Of a stretch of DNA of 64,000 nt, positions 1 to 11,855 are shown in pieces. The stretch's first letter is position 1. The number at the start of each line of letters is the position of its first letter. The notes beneath the pieces are model-generated. The model saw only the letters and a program-made list of their open reading frames with translations, did no database searches and had not been told where the DNA came from. Position numbers and translations under genes: made by a program. Source of the DNA: Silene latifolia (Eukaryota > Streptophyta > Magnoliopsida > Caryophyllales > Caryophyllaceae); contig NC_133536.1 of NCBI RefSeq assembly GCF_048544455.1, positions 167,954,325-168,018,324 on the forward strand, in the 5' to 3' direction.

Positions 1-1232
1 GTGCGTCACCAATTCTCTTGTTCAATTACTATCTCCCCCTCAATGCAAGGTGTGTTTAGGGTCGTAGTTGCAAGTGATCATATCGAGATTGGTTTCCTCG
101 ATCTGGAGAATAAATGATTGACCGGATCTATCTACCATAGATATCTTCCGAGCGTGGCCACGCATTTCCAGTTCATTACTCCTCGAGTGGCCCTGAGATA
201 TTGTTTTAACCCTGATAAGGGGGTGGAAAATTTCTATCGCACTCATTCCCTTCGACTAGCCACAGCCATCATAACCCAAAATATGCCCATTTGACCCCAT
301 TTACGAAGGTCGTAGTAACACAAACAAAGTTAATCTAAAACTGTGCCATCTTAGGCGAACAGGCTTTAGTCAAAAGAATCGACTCATTAGACTACTATAG
401 TAGCTCTCGCCACGACCAGGCTATATAAATTTGCCAGAACTCTATAAGCGGTCACTGCCCGACAAGATGTTCCTAACAGTCTGCCTATGTGATCGACTAG
501 TCATCACACATGACTCTATGACACTTGAACTTACCATCAATCGCATCACACTCTAATCACTTCGAGACGTCACCTCATACAAGTGACTATGGGCGAATAC
601 CATGTTAATCCGGGTTCACTTTAACGGGGTTCAATATTGTCTCTACAACCCGTTTGGATGTAACAAAGTATAAAAGGAGTTTTTCATCTTAAAAACTCGA
701 ACGACAAATGTGATTATCACATATGAATAGTCAATACCTGATTACTATTTCATGTTCTATAATCTAATTTGATCTTGTATGTAGTTGTTCATTTCAATTC
801 AATTGAAATGACATGACTCATCATGTTTAGCCTATGAGAAGGCTTTGGTTAGTAGGTTTTATCAACTTCTTGTACCTTACTCAACCTTACTACATACTCG
901 TTTTCCTTTGTAATATATACATTTGCATCACAAAACTTTCTGAGTACGTGTCGAGATCCAATCAAGACATAGGCCCTCTAGCCTAAGAATAGCTCCCACT
1001 GTTTTCACAGTGTGCGGGACTCATCCTCTTGCACATCTCATGATTGCAAGTGTACTCAATTTCCGTTATAAATTTCTCTCATTGTTCTTTATTGCCTAGA
1101 ACGATTCTAGAAAATCTATTTCTTAAATAACATAGCCACAATGGTATCTTAACCATCCTAATGTGTTTTGATTATGGTTTTGTCGGAAACCATGCGCAAT
1201 CTCAATTGTCAATTGTCATTTGTGTAACACCC

Positions 1233-2386
1233 CACTACTACAAATACAGGCAACCACAACGGCCCTTTAACAACGCTTATTCACGAAAATCATCAAAACA
1301 CGTTGTAGAATTTATTCCGCGAATTTTACCAAACTTAATTACAACAGTTATGTGTTGTTAGCCGTTGTTATTTGTTTTAACAACGGGTCATACTTAAACA
1401 ACCGTTGTTAATGAAAAAACTAATAACAACGGTTAAATTTTAACCGTTGTTAATGGTTTGGCGCCAAATTAGTGAAAAGTAATCACAACGGTTATATTAG
1501 AACCCGTTTTTAATACTTTTTAACAACGGTTGTAATCTCAATAACCGTTGTTATTAATAATATGAAAATCTTAAGAACAACATATTGCTTTATTCTGCTA
1601 TACGCTACAAACACAAACACAAGCTAATACTGCTACTATATATATCATCCTCCATTCCTCCCTGATCGTCTCTCTGTCTTCATCTCCGTCACTGTTGTCA
1701 CGTCTTCTCTCCCTCATCGCGCGTGTTTATCAATCAGGTATATATATGTTTCTTAGCAACGCTTATTATAACTAGATATAGGATTTTTTGGGTTATTATC
1801 TAATTTGTTGATAATTTAGCTTAATTGCTTTCCTGAATTTCGTTTATTTGTTTGCCTATTATTGTATTTTCTGAATTAGTTGCCTATTATTACGAATGTA
1901 GAATAATGACTCGAACTTGGATGATTGATGCAAATATGAGTGACCGCACCTACAAGGATGGTTTAGCTGAATTTTATGAATTCGTTTCGAACAATTTGAA
2001 AGGTTCTTCTAGTATTGCATGTCCTTGTGAAAGATGTGGTAATATTAGCTATATGGCTTTTCCGGACGTTAAAATACACCTAGAAAAGTGGAGATTTAGT
2101 CGATCCTATACACTTTGGATTTTTCATGGGGAATCATTAGAGGAAGAGAATAACTCTGAAGAAGATGATGTTGAGGTACACGAAAGGCTAACTGATGATC
2201 CTGAGTTTGCCAAGTTTTTTGAGTTGGAAGAGTTGGAAGAGTTGGAAGTAGAGAAGTTGAATGTTGGGTCTATAGATAATGAAGAGAATGTTGTAAATAC
2301 CTTCTACAACGGCCGCTTTAACAACGTCCGCTTTTTTATTTTACAACGGTTTTTACCCGTTGTTATAGGCTGTATCTGTAGTAGTG
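1233..2386 (+). mobile_element. Small non-autonomous CACTA (En/Spm) transposon with 3-bp TSD
   Basis: The left end reads CACTACTACAAATACAG and the right end is its inverted partner, CTGTATCTGTAGTAGTG. It is flanked by a perfect 3-base duplication CCC (1230-1232 and 2387-2389), the size expected for CACTA elements. Subterminal zones at both ends are filled with AACCGTTGTTA/TAACAACGGTT repeats in both orientations, the usual binding sites of a TNPA-like protein. At 1,154 bases it is too short for a transposase and must have been moved in trans. It sits inside the degraded copia element and so is younger than it. Confidence 0.92.
1906..2300 (+). pseudogene. Transposase-associated domain fragment inside the small CACTA element
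   Basis: The frame opening at ATG 1906 gives about 130 residues that resemble the N-terminal transposase-associated domain (Pfam Transpos_assoc) of plant En/Spm proteins: a start with MTRTWM, a CPCERCGN cysteine motif near residue 45, and a block ending in SYTLWIFHGE. A strongly acidic Glu/Asp tail follows. In autonomous elements this domain precedes the transposase catalytic core; here the sequence runs straight into right-end subterminal repeats, so the catalytic core is gone. An upstream TAG at about 1900 could be a splice acceptor. Whether the fragment is expressed is unknown. It is probably a deletion derivative of a larger CACTA. Confidence 0.7.
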
Positions 2387-2599
2387 CCCTTACACAAAAA
2401 TTGCATCATAAACACTTTGCTTTACTTCCTTAATGCTTCTGTAAGCATTTAAGGGTAATCTTTATGGCTTACTTGGTAAAGATTACTTAAATTCGATTTT
2501 AAAAACAACTCATCATACTCAAAGTATATGAAGTGTTATACAACATTACTTATTTAATTGATCCGGCAGCGGAAGCAAATTGAACTAGTCATGAATCTT

Positions 2600-3030
2600 A
2601 TCAACATGAGACTTCTTATTTGACGCTAATATCATGTAGATTTATCTTCATAAATCCGGATATTAAAGATGTATTATAATACTCCAAAAGTCTTAAATCA
2701 TTCTCAATTATCAATATGTCATCCACATATAAGACTAATTAAAATTTCCGTAACTCCCACTAAACTCCATGTATAAACACAACTTCTCGACTTATCGAGA
2801 AAAGTTTTATAACATGATCAAAACATTGATTCCAACTCACTGGTGTCCTACTTAAGATCCTCTCTTAAGTTTTCCATTATCTTAGGATTGCAAGAATCTA
2901 CAAAACTCAAGACATGTATTGAATACATTCCTTCTAATTGAAGAAGGGGGTTTTAGATTCACTCGCTATGTATTTCATAATAAAACACAATCCCTAAGAA
3001 GATCCAAATAGACTTAAGCATTTCAATCAG
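2600..3030 (-). pseudogene. copia reverse transcriptase fragment
   Basis: Conceptual translation of the minus strand gives, in order, a segment containing EMLKSIWIFL (near 3010), then SWNQCFDHVIKLF (near 2840), then LYVDDILIIENDLRLLEY (2690-2745). These match the order of copia reverse transcriptase blocks, the last being the YVDD catalytic motif in which the aspartate pair is retained. Several stops and at least one frame change separate the blocks, so it makes no protein. RNase H should follow on the left but only unrecognisable sequence precedes the CACTA insertion. The call is firm for the YVDD block and moderate for the rest. Confidence 0.65.
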
Positions 3031-4115
3031 TGCAAAACTCTTTGCCACCAATCAAGCTTTGAAATCTCTCTTTATTAGTGCAAAACCCTTTGTCCCTAAT
3101 CAAGCCTTTTATTGAGTTGTGACTTAAACACTCTCATGTAAGTCATATGTTCATTACTTTCCAAAAGTAATCAACTTGAATCAAACAATTTCATTGTAAG
3201 TTGTAAGCTCTTTACTTTCTTAAAAGTAACATGAATTCATCATCTTCAACAAGTGATGACTTTAACCTTCTAGGTTTAGAAGAAACAACGTCTTACACAA
3301 AACGTAACAACGTCTTACACAAAACGTCTCATGTAGCCAAGAAAGACCAGTTTCTTGCGACATAACATTCTTTGTGGCTCTTGAGTTTTATGGTATAGGT
3401 TAGGTAGTATGCCGAATGAGTTGAGGAATGAGAAATGTTTAAGTAAGAGAGCCTTGGAAATAGGAATGGTTATAGAATTGAGGTTATAGGTGATTATCTT
3501 TGACATGCGGTGGTGATTGGGGATAATGAGAAGATATAGCTAGGATTTAGAGTCAGTGAGTTACAAGGACGTAACATTTATCTTAAGAGGAGTAGGATAC
3601 GATAAAAGAGATTTTGATGGTTGTACAGGTTGTAGTAGATTCGGAAGTTTGTTTGAGTCTTGATGTAGAATAAAAGACTGGTTCGTGTGGTGGTTGATTT
3701 TATTAAAGGTCATGACCGTTCTTGTAGTAGTGTGATGTTTAGGAATGCGAGAATATTTCAATAGTGTTGACAGTTGGATGATGATTTTATGTGTGTGAGT
3801 AAACTTCGAGGACGAAGTTCCTTTTAAGGGTGGTAGAATGTAACATTCCGTTTGATGTTATGAGTATCTTGATATTGGATTTTCTAGTGGATGATATGTT
3901 ACGGAGCTAGCAGCGTTTGTGTTGGTAGTGTATGGAGTTAGGATCGAGAGATATAATGGAGTTGGTATGATATCGTGAGCCATGTTGTGGAAGTAGGAAT
4001 AGTTGGTGGAGTTGGGGCTACGAGTTCATGTTTGGTCGGTTGGGGTTTTGTTTTGAGTTCTTAGTTGGTTGTTGTATCTCGATCGAGTTAGTATGTTTGT
4101 TTTTGGGTATGGGTT

Positions 4116-4153
4116 GAACTTCGGAGACGAAGTTCTTTTTAAGGAGGGAAGAC
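4116..4153 (+). promoter_or_regulatory. Conserved hairpin and polypurine tract before the Tekay-B 3' LTR
   Basis: GAACTTCG and CGAAGTTC form perfect 8-base arms around a GAGA loop, followed by the purine-rich AAGGAGGGAAGAC that would prime plus-strand DNA synthesis. The LTR starts directly after, with TGTAATACC. Confidence 0.65.
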
Positions 4154-5464
4154 TGTAATACCATGGTTTTATGAGTCTCTGGGTACTCTATCGAGTGGGC
4201 CTTACTCTGTCGAGTACGTGTGTTTTGCGTTTTAAAATAGTTTCTGACCTGTTGAGTACTCGATCGAGTAGCCTTGGTACTCGATCGAGTAAGCGGCACT
4301 CGATCGAGTACGTTAGTTACTCGATCGAGTAAGTGTGTTTTACGGGGTTGTTTTGACGTGTTTTGCTAATAACGCGAGTTTGATAAAATAGGTTTCCGTC
4401 AGTTTATTTCATCATTTTTTTTAACCTTTCTAAACCTTTCAAAAGAAAAAGGAGTTACGTAGTTCTCTCTCGTCGCGTTGTTGGCAAATCCCCAAGGTTA
4501 GGAGTGTCGGATCATCTTGTTCTTTGCATTATAGTGTTCCTTGCGTCAAGGGTAAGATCTACATACTAATTTTATAGTATTTAGTTAACTTTGTTTAAAC
4601 CCTAATTTTGGGAATTGGGGATTTGTGTTAGTTTTGTGATTGTTAGTAATTATGTGATTATATGTTAGGAGGAGGATTCGTATAAGAGGAATTTTGATAC
4701 AGCTGTTGAGACCGTCTGATTGTCTTGCTGTTCAAGGTAGGGTTTCCCTACTCAGTATTAGTCCCATAATGCATTGTTGGTGTTGTGTAATTGCTGATTA
4801 TTATCGTATTGGTTTTATGATGGTTGTTGATTGATTGTTGTTGATGGTTGTGATTGTTTGTCTCTGGTTCTCGAGATGCGTTCTCGGCTGAGTGGAGTCA
4901 CTTGCGGGAGTGGCACATTAATGGGACAGGGTTACCGCTCGGTATGATGAGCAGGGATTTGGTGGGTACGGCTGCGGTCCCCCACTGGCAGGGCTGGTCT
5001 AGTGGACAGTCGGTGACGTTGATTGATTGGAGTGGGTGTGATTGTGTGTGTGACCGTTTGAGCTGCTTGTTTACTGTGTTGTTGGTTATATAAATTGTGT
5101 GATTAGTACTGACCCCATTTAAATGTTTTAAAAACTGTGGTGATCCATTCGGGGGTGGTGAGCAGTTGTTTGACAGGTATATCTTGGATACGCGAGGGAT
5201 CTAGCTGGGGATGGAGTCATCACATGTCAGAGTCTTTAGTCTTCCGCTGTGTTTGTTAAGACAGTTTTATTTAGTTGGTTTATAGTTGGAGAACAGTTGT
5301 AATTTTACTTTACAGCTGGTTTTGTTATGTAATCACTTAAACTTATTTAATAAAGTACGTTTCGTTATTGTCTTATGATTATCATTGCCTCGGGTAACCG
5401 AGATGGTAGCACTTCGATGCCTTAAGTGGTCCTGGTAAGGCACTGGGAGTATGGGGGTGTTACA
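4154..5464 (+). repeat. 3' LTR of Tekay-B
   Basis: The block begins TGTAATACC and ends GGGGGTGTTACA, giving TG...CA termini and a length of 1,311 bases. Near the start (4187-4328) are two diverged and four exact copies of TCGATCGA-type palindromes with 11- or 13-base spacers. The middle has the CAAGGTAGGG...CCCTACTCAG pattern seen also in the Tekay-A LTR near 25600. It is unrelated at base level to the Athila LTRs. No paired 5' LTR is in the window. Confidence 0.75.
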
Positions 5465-5534
5465 TATTCAATTTGGAATGTATTATATACTCAGCTTTTT
5501 AATATTGTTTTTAAAATTGTTGTGTGACGAATAG

Positions 5535-7629
5535 GAAGAAAAGAATAATAGAGAACCAAGTGTTTTGGAGATTTTCAAGCAAACGCATCGTAAGAAAGAT
5601 GGAACATTTGTAAAAGACACGGTGACGGAGGATTTCTTGGTAAGCATGTCCTATTTCCTTGTTTTATTTTATCCTTTACTGAAAAGCATGTCATGCCCAA
5701 AAGGTGGCCAAAGTGTGACCTGTTATCCCATAAGTAAATATTGTGATGGAGCTGATAGAAAAGCACAAGGAAGATGGAGGGATATGAAAGTAGTTGATAG
5801 GAAAGGGGGAGGGGGAGCAATCTCATTTTTTTTGATACAAATAAATTAGAATGAGTCTTAATATTATTGATACAAATTCAACTGGTGACAAACCCAACTT
5901 CTGGTTTAGGTTTTTAATAATTATATTTTATATTTTTATATAAACCATTTCTTTTAGTGATTGGTTTCTTGCTTCACAAAAAATTGCTTCCTTCCCCATA
6001 TTGTAGTAGTGCAGTAGTATTTTTCCTTGCTTCCTTGCTTTAGATTGAAATTATCTTAATATACTTATTAAGATCTATATTTTATTGTACTTTCTGTAGA
6101 TTGATGTAGATGCAAGTATTTATATGGAAACTGTCATGCACCCATCTAATTCCAAATCTCGTGTACAACTTGAGAATGAAGCCTTTAACAAAGTAATGTA
6201 TGACAAGGATACCCCTACACGTCCAGTTGGTTATGGATATGATATAAAACAAAGTGATGTGTGTGGAGTATATAGTATCTTATGAAAAGAGGGATTTGGT
6301 TGTGGACCGAGTAGTAGTCTAGCATTAGAAAATATAAAGAAGGTTGTGGCTGATGTGACCAAGGAAAATAAAGAGCTAAAAACCAAGTGCAATGAGAGTA
6401 ATGGATTGTTGAAAAACATGACAACACAGATTGCTCAAATACTAGACCTCTTTAGTACTGGACAAGCTACGACTGAAATTATAGACATGGCAAAATCAGT
6501 CTTGAACATGAACATGGGAAGTACACTAGTATGCTTAATTATTTTACTTCTCCTTATATTCTTTTTACCATGGCCGAGAGCCTTTGTTTGTTTATTAGTG
6601 TTAATGCTGCTTAATATGTGGAATTCACCCTACTAGCTACCCATTCCCGACCCAAATAATTGCTGCGAGTAGGTCATGTTTCTTCTCCGTTGAGTTTTTT
6701 TCTCTCTTGATTAATCGATTCTCTTTTTGTAAAATTTTTTTTCTGTGGGCTTAAATGGAAATGATTTTGTGACTGCAATGGCAAAAACCATGTGCATGCT
6801 TAGACTCTTTCCTCACCAAGTCACCAGCGCATCACTATAATTTGGTCAAGTTTCGGTCTGATGATTGTGGTTATAGATAATCTTTTTTCATGAAAAATAC
6901 ATTGCTCTAAAGAACTTATCATGTTGCTTAGCTGTTGAGATATGTAGTCATACCTACCTTGCCCCCTTGTTTGAGATTGGAATATCATCTTTACCTCTCT
7001 GTTTTTTTGGTATCATTTTTTGCTTTACGTTTGTACTCTTATGCTTTGTCTGATTTGCGTTTGCTGCTCTCTAACTGCTTGCTTTTGGCCATTTCTACTG
7101 TTATATATGTTCTTATATTGCATTCCAAATGTTCGGCTAAATGCCTAATACAATTGTGTGTTGTTATTTATGAATGTAGTGATGAAATTTACTGAGTCGG
7201 ATTCTGAGTCTGATCTGGTTGATTGCGCTCTCGGTTACGCGGTTTGCTTGTGCCTGGTGGGTGCGTGTTTGTGTTGTAATTGGCTGGATTTTGTTGTGCC
7301 ACTCTAACTTATTTCTACTATTGGGAGTTATAACTATATGTAGTTAATTGTCCTGTAATCAAGTTCTTCTTGCCCTATAATTTTCCGAGATTGTGATAAT
7401 TTTTGTGCTTTACTAAGCCGAATCTGAATACTGTGTAATAGTCTCATCCTCTCGCTAATTTTCTCTCTTCTTACCTGTCGACAGGTAATTCCATTCAGCA
7501 CAATTTTGAAACATTTTTGTGAAGTGTATATGTACTAATCAAACATATTCATATTAATTATATTTTCTTTGCGCGTTATAGGTTTTAGATTCATCAGATG
7601 GTGATGATGCACCTTCATATGTTGATTGA
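5535..7629 (+). pseudogene. C-terminal exons of an En/Spm-type transposase
   Basis: Three coding pieces can be followed. The first (5535-5639) reads through EIFKQTHRKKDGTFV, typical of the Ptta/En-Spm plant transposase C-terminus, and ends at a GT donor (G|GTAAGC). The second begins after CTGTAG near 6099 and contains AFNKVMYDKDTPTRPVGYGY and a coiled-coil-like stretch, with one in-frame TGA at about 6284. The third (7582-7629, after TTATAG) is short, encodes DSSDGDDAPSYVD and stops. Such proteins bind subterminal repeats and catalyse excision in the nucleus. The N-terminal catalytic part is missing, so this copy is inactive. Exon limits other than the first donor and last acceptor are approximate. 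Confidence 0.65.
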
Positions 7630-8039
7630 AGATGCGCCTTCATATGTTTATTGAAGTCCCTTTGACATTGCACCTACATGATTGAAGCTCCTACCACATT
7701 CAAACTACTCAAGTGTCCCTGTCTAGCTAGTTACATAGCATTTTTTACGATTTTTTTAGACAACTTTATATTGGATTTTACTATCTTCCGGATCCCTTTT
7801 GATATTTTTGACTTTGTCGTACTATAAAGTACGTACTAGTTTATATTAGTTAAATTGTCAATGCTAGTTCGCTCTAGTATTTGTGACGGAGACGATATCT
7901 GTATCAAATGTATGATTATTTATAAAAGTACGTGGGTACGTTATTAATTATATATATTGCATTATGTTTTTTTATGATTTAGTAATAGCTAGTAGTACTA
8001 TACTTTTTATAGGTCTATTTAATTAATCTCTACGATTTT

Positions 8040-8485
8040 ATCGGAAATCAAAAGGCCGAAATTATACCGTGACAAGAAGAAGTGTCAATATATAAATAGT
8101 AGACGCCTAATTCCGTCTCATCAAGTAACACATAAAACCATCAATAGTCGCTGAAGAAGCTTAAAATCGTTAAATTTGTCGACAATTAAGAGCGCCAATA
8201 GTCCATAAAGACGTATAAAAGCGACAAATTCATTGACAAAAAAAAAAACGTCAATAGCCACCGAAGATGCTTAAAAGCGTCAGTTTTGTTGACAATTAAA
8301 AGCATCAATAGTCCATAAAGGCGCTTAAAAGCGTCATATTTGGTGACCAAAAAAAAACGTCAAAAAATAACGACCGCCCAAAAATTGACGCTTTTTAAAA
8401 GCGTTGATAAACAAAAAACTGACGCTTTAAAGCGTCGAAAAACGCTTGAAAAAGCGTCATAAATGCACGAGTTGTGTAGTAGTGC
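8040..8485 (+). repeat. CACTA-1 right subterminal repeat zone
   Basis: AAGCGTC, GACGCTTT and close variants recur many times in both orientations, spaced by A/T-rich sequence such as GACAATTAAAAGCGTCAATAG. The density rises towards the terminus at 8485. This is the usual layout for transposase binding sites of CACTA elements and differs in motif from the small CACTA at 1233-2386, so the two belong to different families. Confidence 0.75.
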
Positions 8486-8877
8486 TCCACCGTGAGCCCC
8501 GCCATATCTTGCCACCGCCCCACCAAGTACCTTGGTGTGCGAAAGCCTTGTCACTTTAGTGACTGGATAGGGAAATGGAAAACGTATTTGAGGTGGTAAG
8601 ATGCCCCGAAGAGCTTAAAGTGGAACAAGCCGCCTTCTACTTGGGAGGTCTTGCGGGGTGGGAGGGGAGGGGGGTGGTATAAAGAACGAGACACAATGAG
8701 AGACTTCAATGAGGAGAGAGGCAAGACCACCATCCCTTGGACCGACTTCAAGGTAGAAATGAGAAATGAATTCATTTCCAAGCATGTGAGATGCAAACTC
8801 CGGGCGGAGTTCGACCACTTTGTTATGACTGATGCTATGACGGTCCAAGATTACTAAATCCGTTTCAACGAGCTAGC
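8486..8877 (+). pseudogene. Tekay-A gag, first half
   Basis: Frame-shifted translation gives EVVRCPEELKVEQAAFYLGG and then WYKERDTMRDFNEERGKTTI and FKVEMRNEFISKHVRCKLRA, the core of the retrotransposon capsid domain (Retrotrans_gag). A stop (TAA at 8856-8858) and at least one frame change are present. The left end is cut by CACTA-1 and the right end by the Athila element; the frame resumes after 21071. Confidence 0.78.
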
Positions 8878-10171
8878 TGATACCGTCGTTATGTATCAAA
8901 ATTAAATTTATAATTCCAGACTAAAACTATAGCTAGTGATAGTAAGGGTCGAACCACAGAGAGACAAGGTCAATTCTATTTGGTATTTCCAGTCTATAAA
9001 AAGTAACAATTAAGTGGGGGTTTTGAAATTGTTCGATTCTAAAAACTAATTGACAAAATAAGAGAATTCATAAATAAGATAAAAGCGAGATTAGGAACTT
9101 CGGTTCACCATGGCTAAGGTCGAGTCAAAAAGGTAATAGAGATCTTGTAAAACGGTCTCAGGGAACATGAGCAAGTCCTTCGATCAATGCTCAATAACCT
9201 TACGGTCTTCTAATTCCCAAGAATTTCTCAAAGCCTTCGCTCAAGGGAAATTCCAAACCCAATGAAAACCTAACCTACTAATATTTCAATCTAGCAAGAC
9301 GGGTTTATCGAAAGGTAATAAGATCGAAATGAAAGAATTCAAACTAACAAAACAACCCTAATTTATGCCATGGCTCACCTTGTTCCCAATCAATAAAATT
9401 AGCTATGCATAATTAAAACTATAACAATTGCGAAGTTGATAGCAAAGAATAAGTTTGACATGATTGAATTGAATTTAAGACAAAAGATAAGAACGTAATT
9501 GCTGAAATTAAATGGGTAATAACAAGAATTGAAATAAGAAGAAATTAAAGAAGAAAGAATTTGCATAAAAACTTACTAATTAAAAATGATGAACAAAGTA
9601 ATTGAATTCGGGATTCGTCGTCCCCCTTTCTTGCCTATTACTAGATCTAAAAACTGAGTTCTTGAATAATGAAAAGCATAACCTAAAAGTATTCTCCGTT
9701 CTACTGATAAACGATGCCAAAAGTTAATTACAAGTTGGGCTTTTAAAAGTCTAACACGAAAAATAAATCTCAGCTGCGCGGCTTGGTCGATCGACTAAGG
9801 GGCATGGTCGATCGACTGGTGAGTGAAGTACAGTAGAATCCGCTGAAGTTCCATGGTCGATCGACTGGTGATGCTGGTCGATCGACCAGCTGAGCTGTGC
9901 AGTAACCTCCTTTCCTCTTCCAAACAGCCTCTAAGCTCCATGCACGCATCCCGAGGTGAGTGAGTACGAACTTCCTTCTTCCAAGCTTCCCTGAAGTTGC
10001 CTCCGGAGGACGAATTAGGCTTGATTTAGTTCACTTCCACTTATTCCTACAATAAATCATAGAAAATGCAAAGTGAACCGTTTCGGGAGAAATAGTAGCT
10101 TTAAGCTAACATATACGCATGGAAATACGTGCCAAAACTGCAAATAAAGTGTATAGAATATGCACGTAACA
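8878..10171 (-). repeat. Athila 3' LTR
   Basis: On the minus strand it begins TGTTACGTGCATA and ends CGACGGTATCA. It contains two pairs of TCGATCGA (starts 9787/9808 and 9857/9878), each pair 21 bases start to start. It is collinear with the right LTR along its whole length. Confidence 0.96.
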
Positions 10172-10190
10172 AATCTCCCCAAACCAAACC
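10172..10190 (-). promoter_or_regulatory. Athila polypurine tract
   Basis: The minus strand reads GGTTTGGTTTGGGGAGATT directly before the 3' LTR, a purine-rich run in the position where plus-strand synthesis is primed. Confidence 0.75.
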
Positions 10191-11855
10191 TTGCTTGTCC
10201 CCAAGCAAGCACTATGACCCAAATAAAAACCTAATGGAAAGGAGTATACCTCAGAGCTAGCTACAAGTCAATGCCAAACCGTTTAATGCACATAATCAAC
10301 TACTGCAAAGCTCAAAGCAAGCGAACAAACTTATGCATATCATGGAATTAAATCGGGTGTTCGACCTTGCAAGACTCATAAATTTGGAGTCTCCCGGGGC
10401 ACTCTTCTCTCAGCAAAGCAAATCGTAAGAATATATGTAGGAGAGAGGGAAGAAAATACAGACTCTCACCTAGACTGCGACCGACAAAACATGTATGCTT
10501 GACTAGCATGAATAATGATTCTAGCTACCGTACATACGCATAACCACCGTCAAGAACTATTACATGCCGAACTATTGCAAAATTTGGATATGTGAGGCTA
10601 AGTGGGAAAGAAAGGGCAAAAACAAGTATGGAAATGCGAAGGTAAGAGCCAATCTAGTACCTAACAAACCATAGAGACCGTATCCCGTTCCTCCAACTCG
10701 AAAAATAAACAATGCCTTTAAAAGTCTAGGCAACACACTATCCCAACAACCGACACCTCCATTTCACAAGATGAGCACATGAGGCGTATTCTTAACTCAG
10801 CCGAAATTTTTTTCAAATTCCCTCTTTTTTTTTTCTTTTTTTTTTTTTCTTTCTTTCTGTTTTTTTTTTTTTTTCATTTTCTTTTTCTGGAATGGGCAGT
10901 CGATCGACCAGAAAGAGCAGTCGATCGACTACCCCCGTAATTCCAGTGCCCTCTGTCCAGATCAGCTTCTTCTCTTTTTTTTTTTTTCATTTCTTCTGAG
11001 TTTTTCTTTCTTAGTTTTTCTCTCCTGATTTTCTCCTATTCCAAGCTGACACATTATCAGCAATTCTCATGAATACCCACTCCAATGGTGCAGAAACGAA
11101 CCAAACTGCTATAATTCGACAAATTCCTCTACTACTACCTAGCTCGGCATAATGGTAGGCTAAGTATGGGATGTAGTTGAGGGCAACTGGCAGATATGGC
11201 TTATAGTGGAGTTAAATGGGGCAAAAATGAGAAAGGGGAAGATGCAATAGTTCTCAAAACATGTAATACCGACCACAAACCAATGCGTATAGACAATAAG
11301 CAATCAAAACTCATACACGTGCAAAACATGAAATGACGGGAGTACTACTCTCAATCCTAAATTAACCGGTCATGAATGTCACCAGTTATAAGCTCTATAT
11401 CTCAGAAAGTATAAGTAGTTTGCCAAAAGTAATGAATCAAGTCTAATTACCCGAAGTGAATTCCATAACAAAATTTGAGAAATCACTTTTAATTCTCGCT
11501 AAGCAGCTGTGAAAATGCAAGGAATAGCATATTTGACTAATAGTGCAATATCATCATTAATAAACTCCAATCCGACTCGACTATATGCAAAAGTAAACGT
11601 GATATTTTTTTTCCTTGTTTTTGTAGTTTTTTTCTTTGTTTTTTTTTTTTTTTTTTTGAAAAAACACAAATGCAAGCTGAAATGCAGTAAACGTGTGACT
11701 GCAATGCAATAAAAAAACAAATGCAGATGCAAAAGACATATGCAAATACCCTCCCCAAACCAAAACGCACAATGCCCCCATTGTGCTCAGTAGCAAATCA
11801 CCAGCAGTCACAACAATATAGGGAGGAGTAAAAGCAACAACAAAAGAAAGGGAAA
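10191..11855 (-). other. Athila 3' non-coding region
   Basis: About 1.7 kb between the last ORF and the polypurine tract with no convincing coding sequence. It holds T-rich plus-strand runs (10807-10875, 10977-10988, 11607-11657; A-rich on the element's sense strand) and one pair of TCGATCGA palindromes at 10900 and 10921. The short open frames across 11499-11811 come from the homopolymer run and are not credible genes. Confidence 0.6.

Larger units (their letters stand above)
1..3330 (-). mobile_element. Degraded Ty1/copia retrotransposon, runs off left edge
   Basis: Read on the minus strand, this block has decayed copia reverse transcriptase at its right side, followed by a non-coding 3' region and probably LTR sequence running to base 1. 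A purine-rich AGTGGGAGCT stretch (minus strand, near 995) could be the polypurine tract, which would place the LTR at about 1-985; no second LTR is visible to confirm this. The element is interrupted by a CACTA transposon at 1233-2386. A 22-base direct duplication lies at its right end (3283-3326). The right boundary is approximate. Identity as copia rests on the reverse transcriptase; the LTR assignment is inference. Confidence 0.55.
3331..5464 (+). mobile_element. 3' end of a Ty3/gypsy (Tekay-like chromovirus) element, 'Tekay-B'
   Basis: Non-coding 3' internal sequence (about 3340-4153) leads into a polypurine tract and a complete LTR. Tekay/Del-type elements characteristically carry a conserved hairpin just before the polypurine tract and 3' LTR, and this copy has it. 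The hairpin core occurs twice, at 3802-3819 followed by a possible LTR start at 3839, and again at 4116-4135 before the real LTR. The 5' part is missing from the window; it was presumably displaced by the copia element on the left. No coding sequence is recognisable. The five bases after the LTR (TATTC) would be the target duplication, but its partner is not visible. Confidence 0.65.
5465..8485 (+). mobile_element. 3' half of a CACTA (En/Spm) transposon, 'CACTA-1'
   Basis: The segment holds C-terminal transposase exons, then non-coding DNA, then a dense subterminal repeat zone, and ends in GTTGTGTAGTAGTG, the right terminus of a CACTA element. The sequence immediately right of 8485 is the gag gene of another element, so CACTA-1 inserted into that gag. 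Its left half is absent because the Tekay-B LTR abuts it at 5464. The simplest reading is that Tekay-B inserted into CACTA-1. A 3-base target duplication cannot be verified because the left end lies outside the window. Confidence 0.75.

Noticed and set aside
6935..7195. 86-codon hydrophobic frame
   Set aside because: Lies in the A/T-rich intron/3' region of CACTA-1; no conserved motif and no context.
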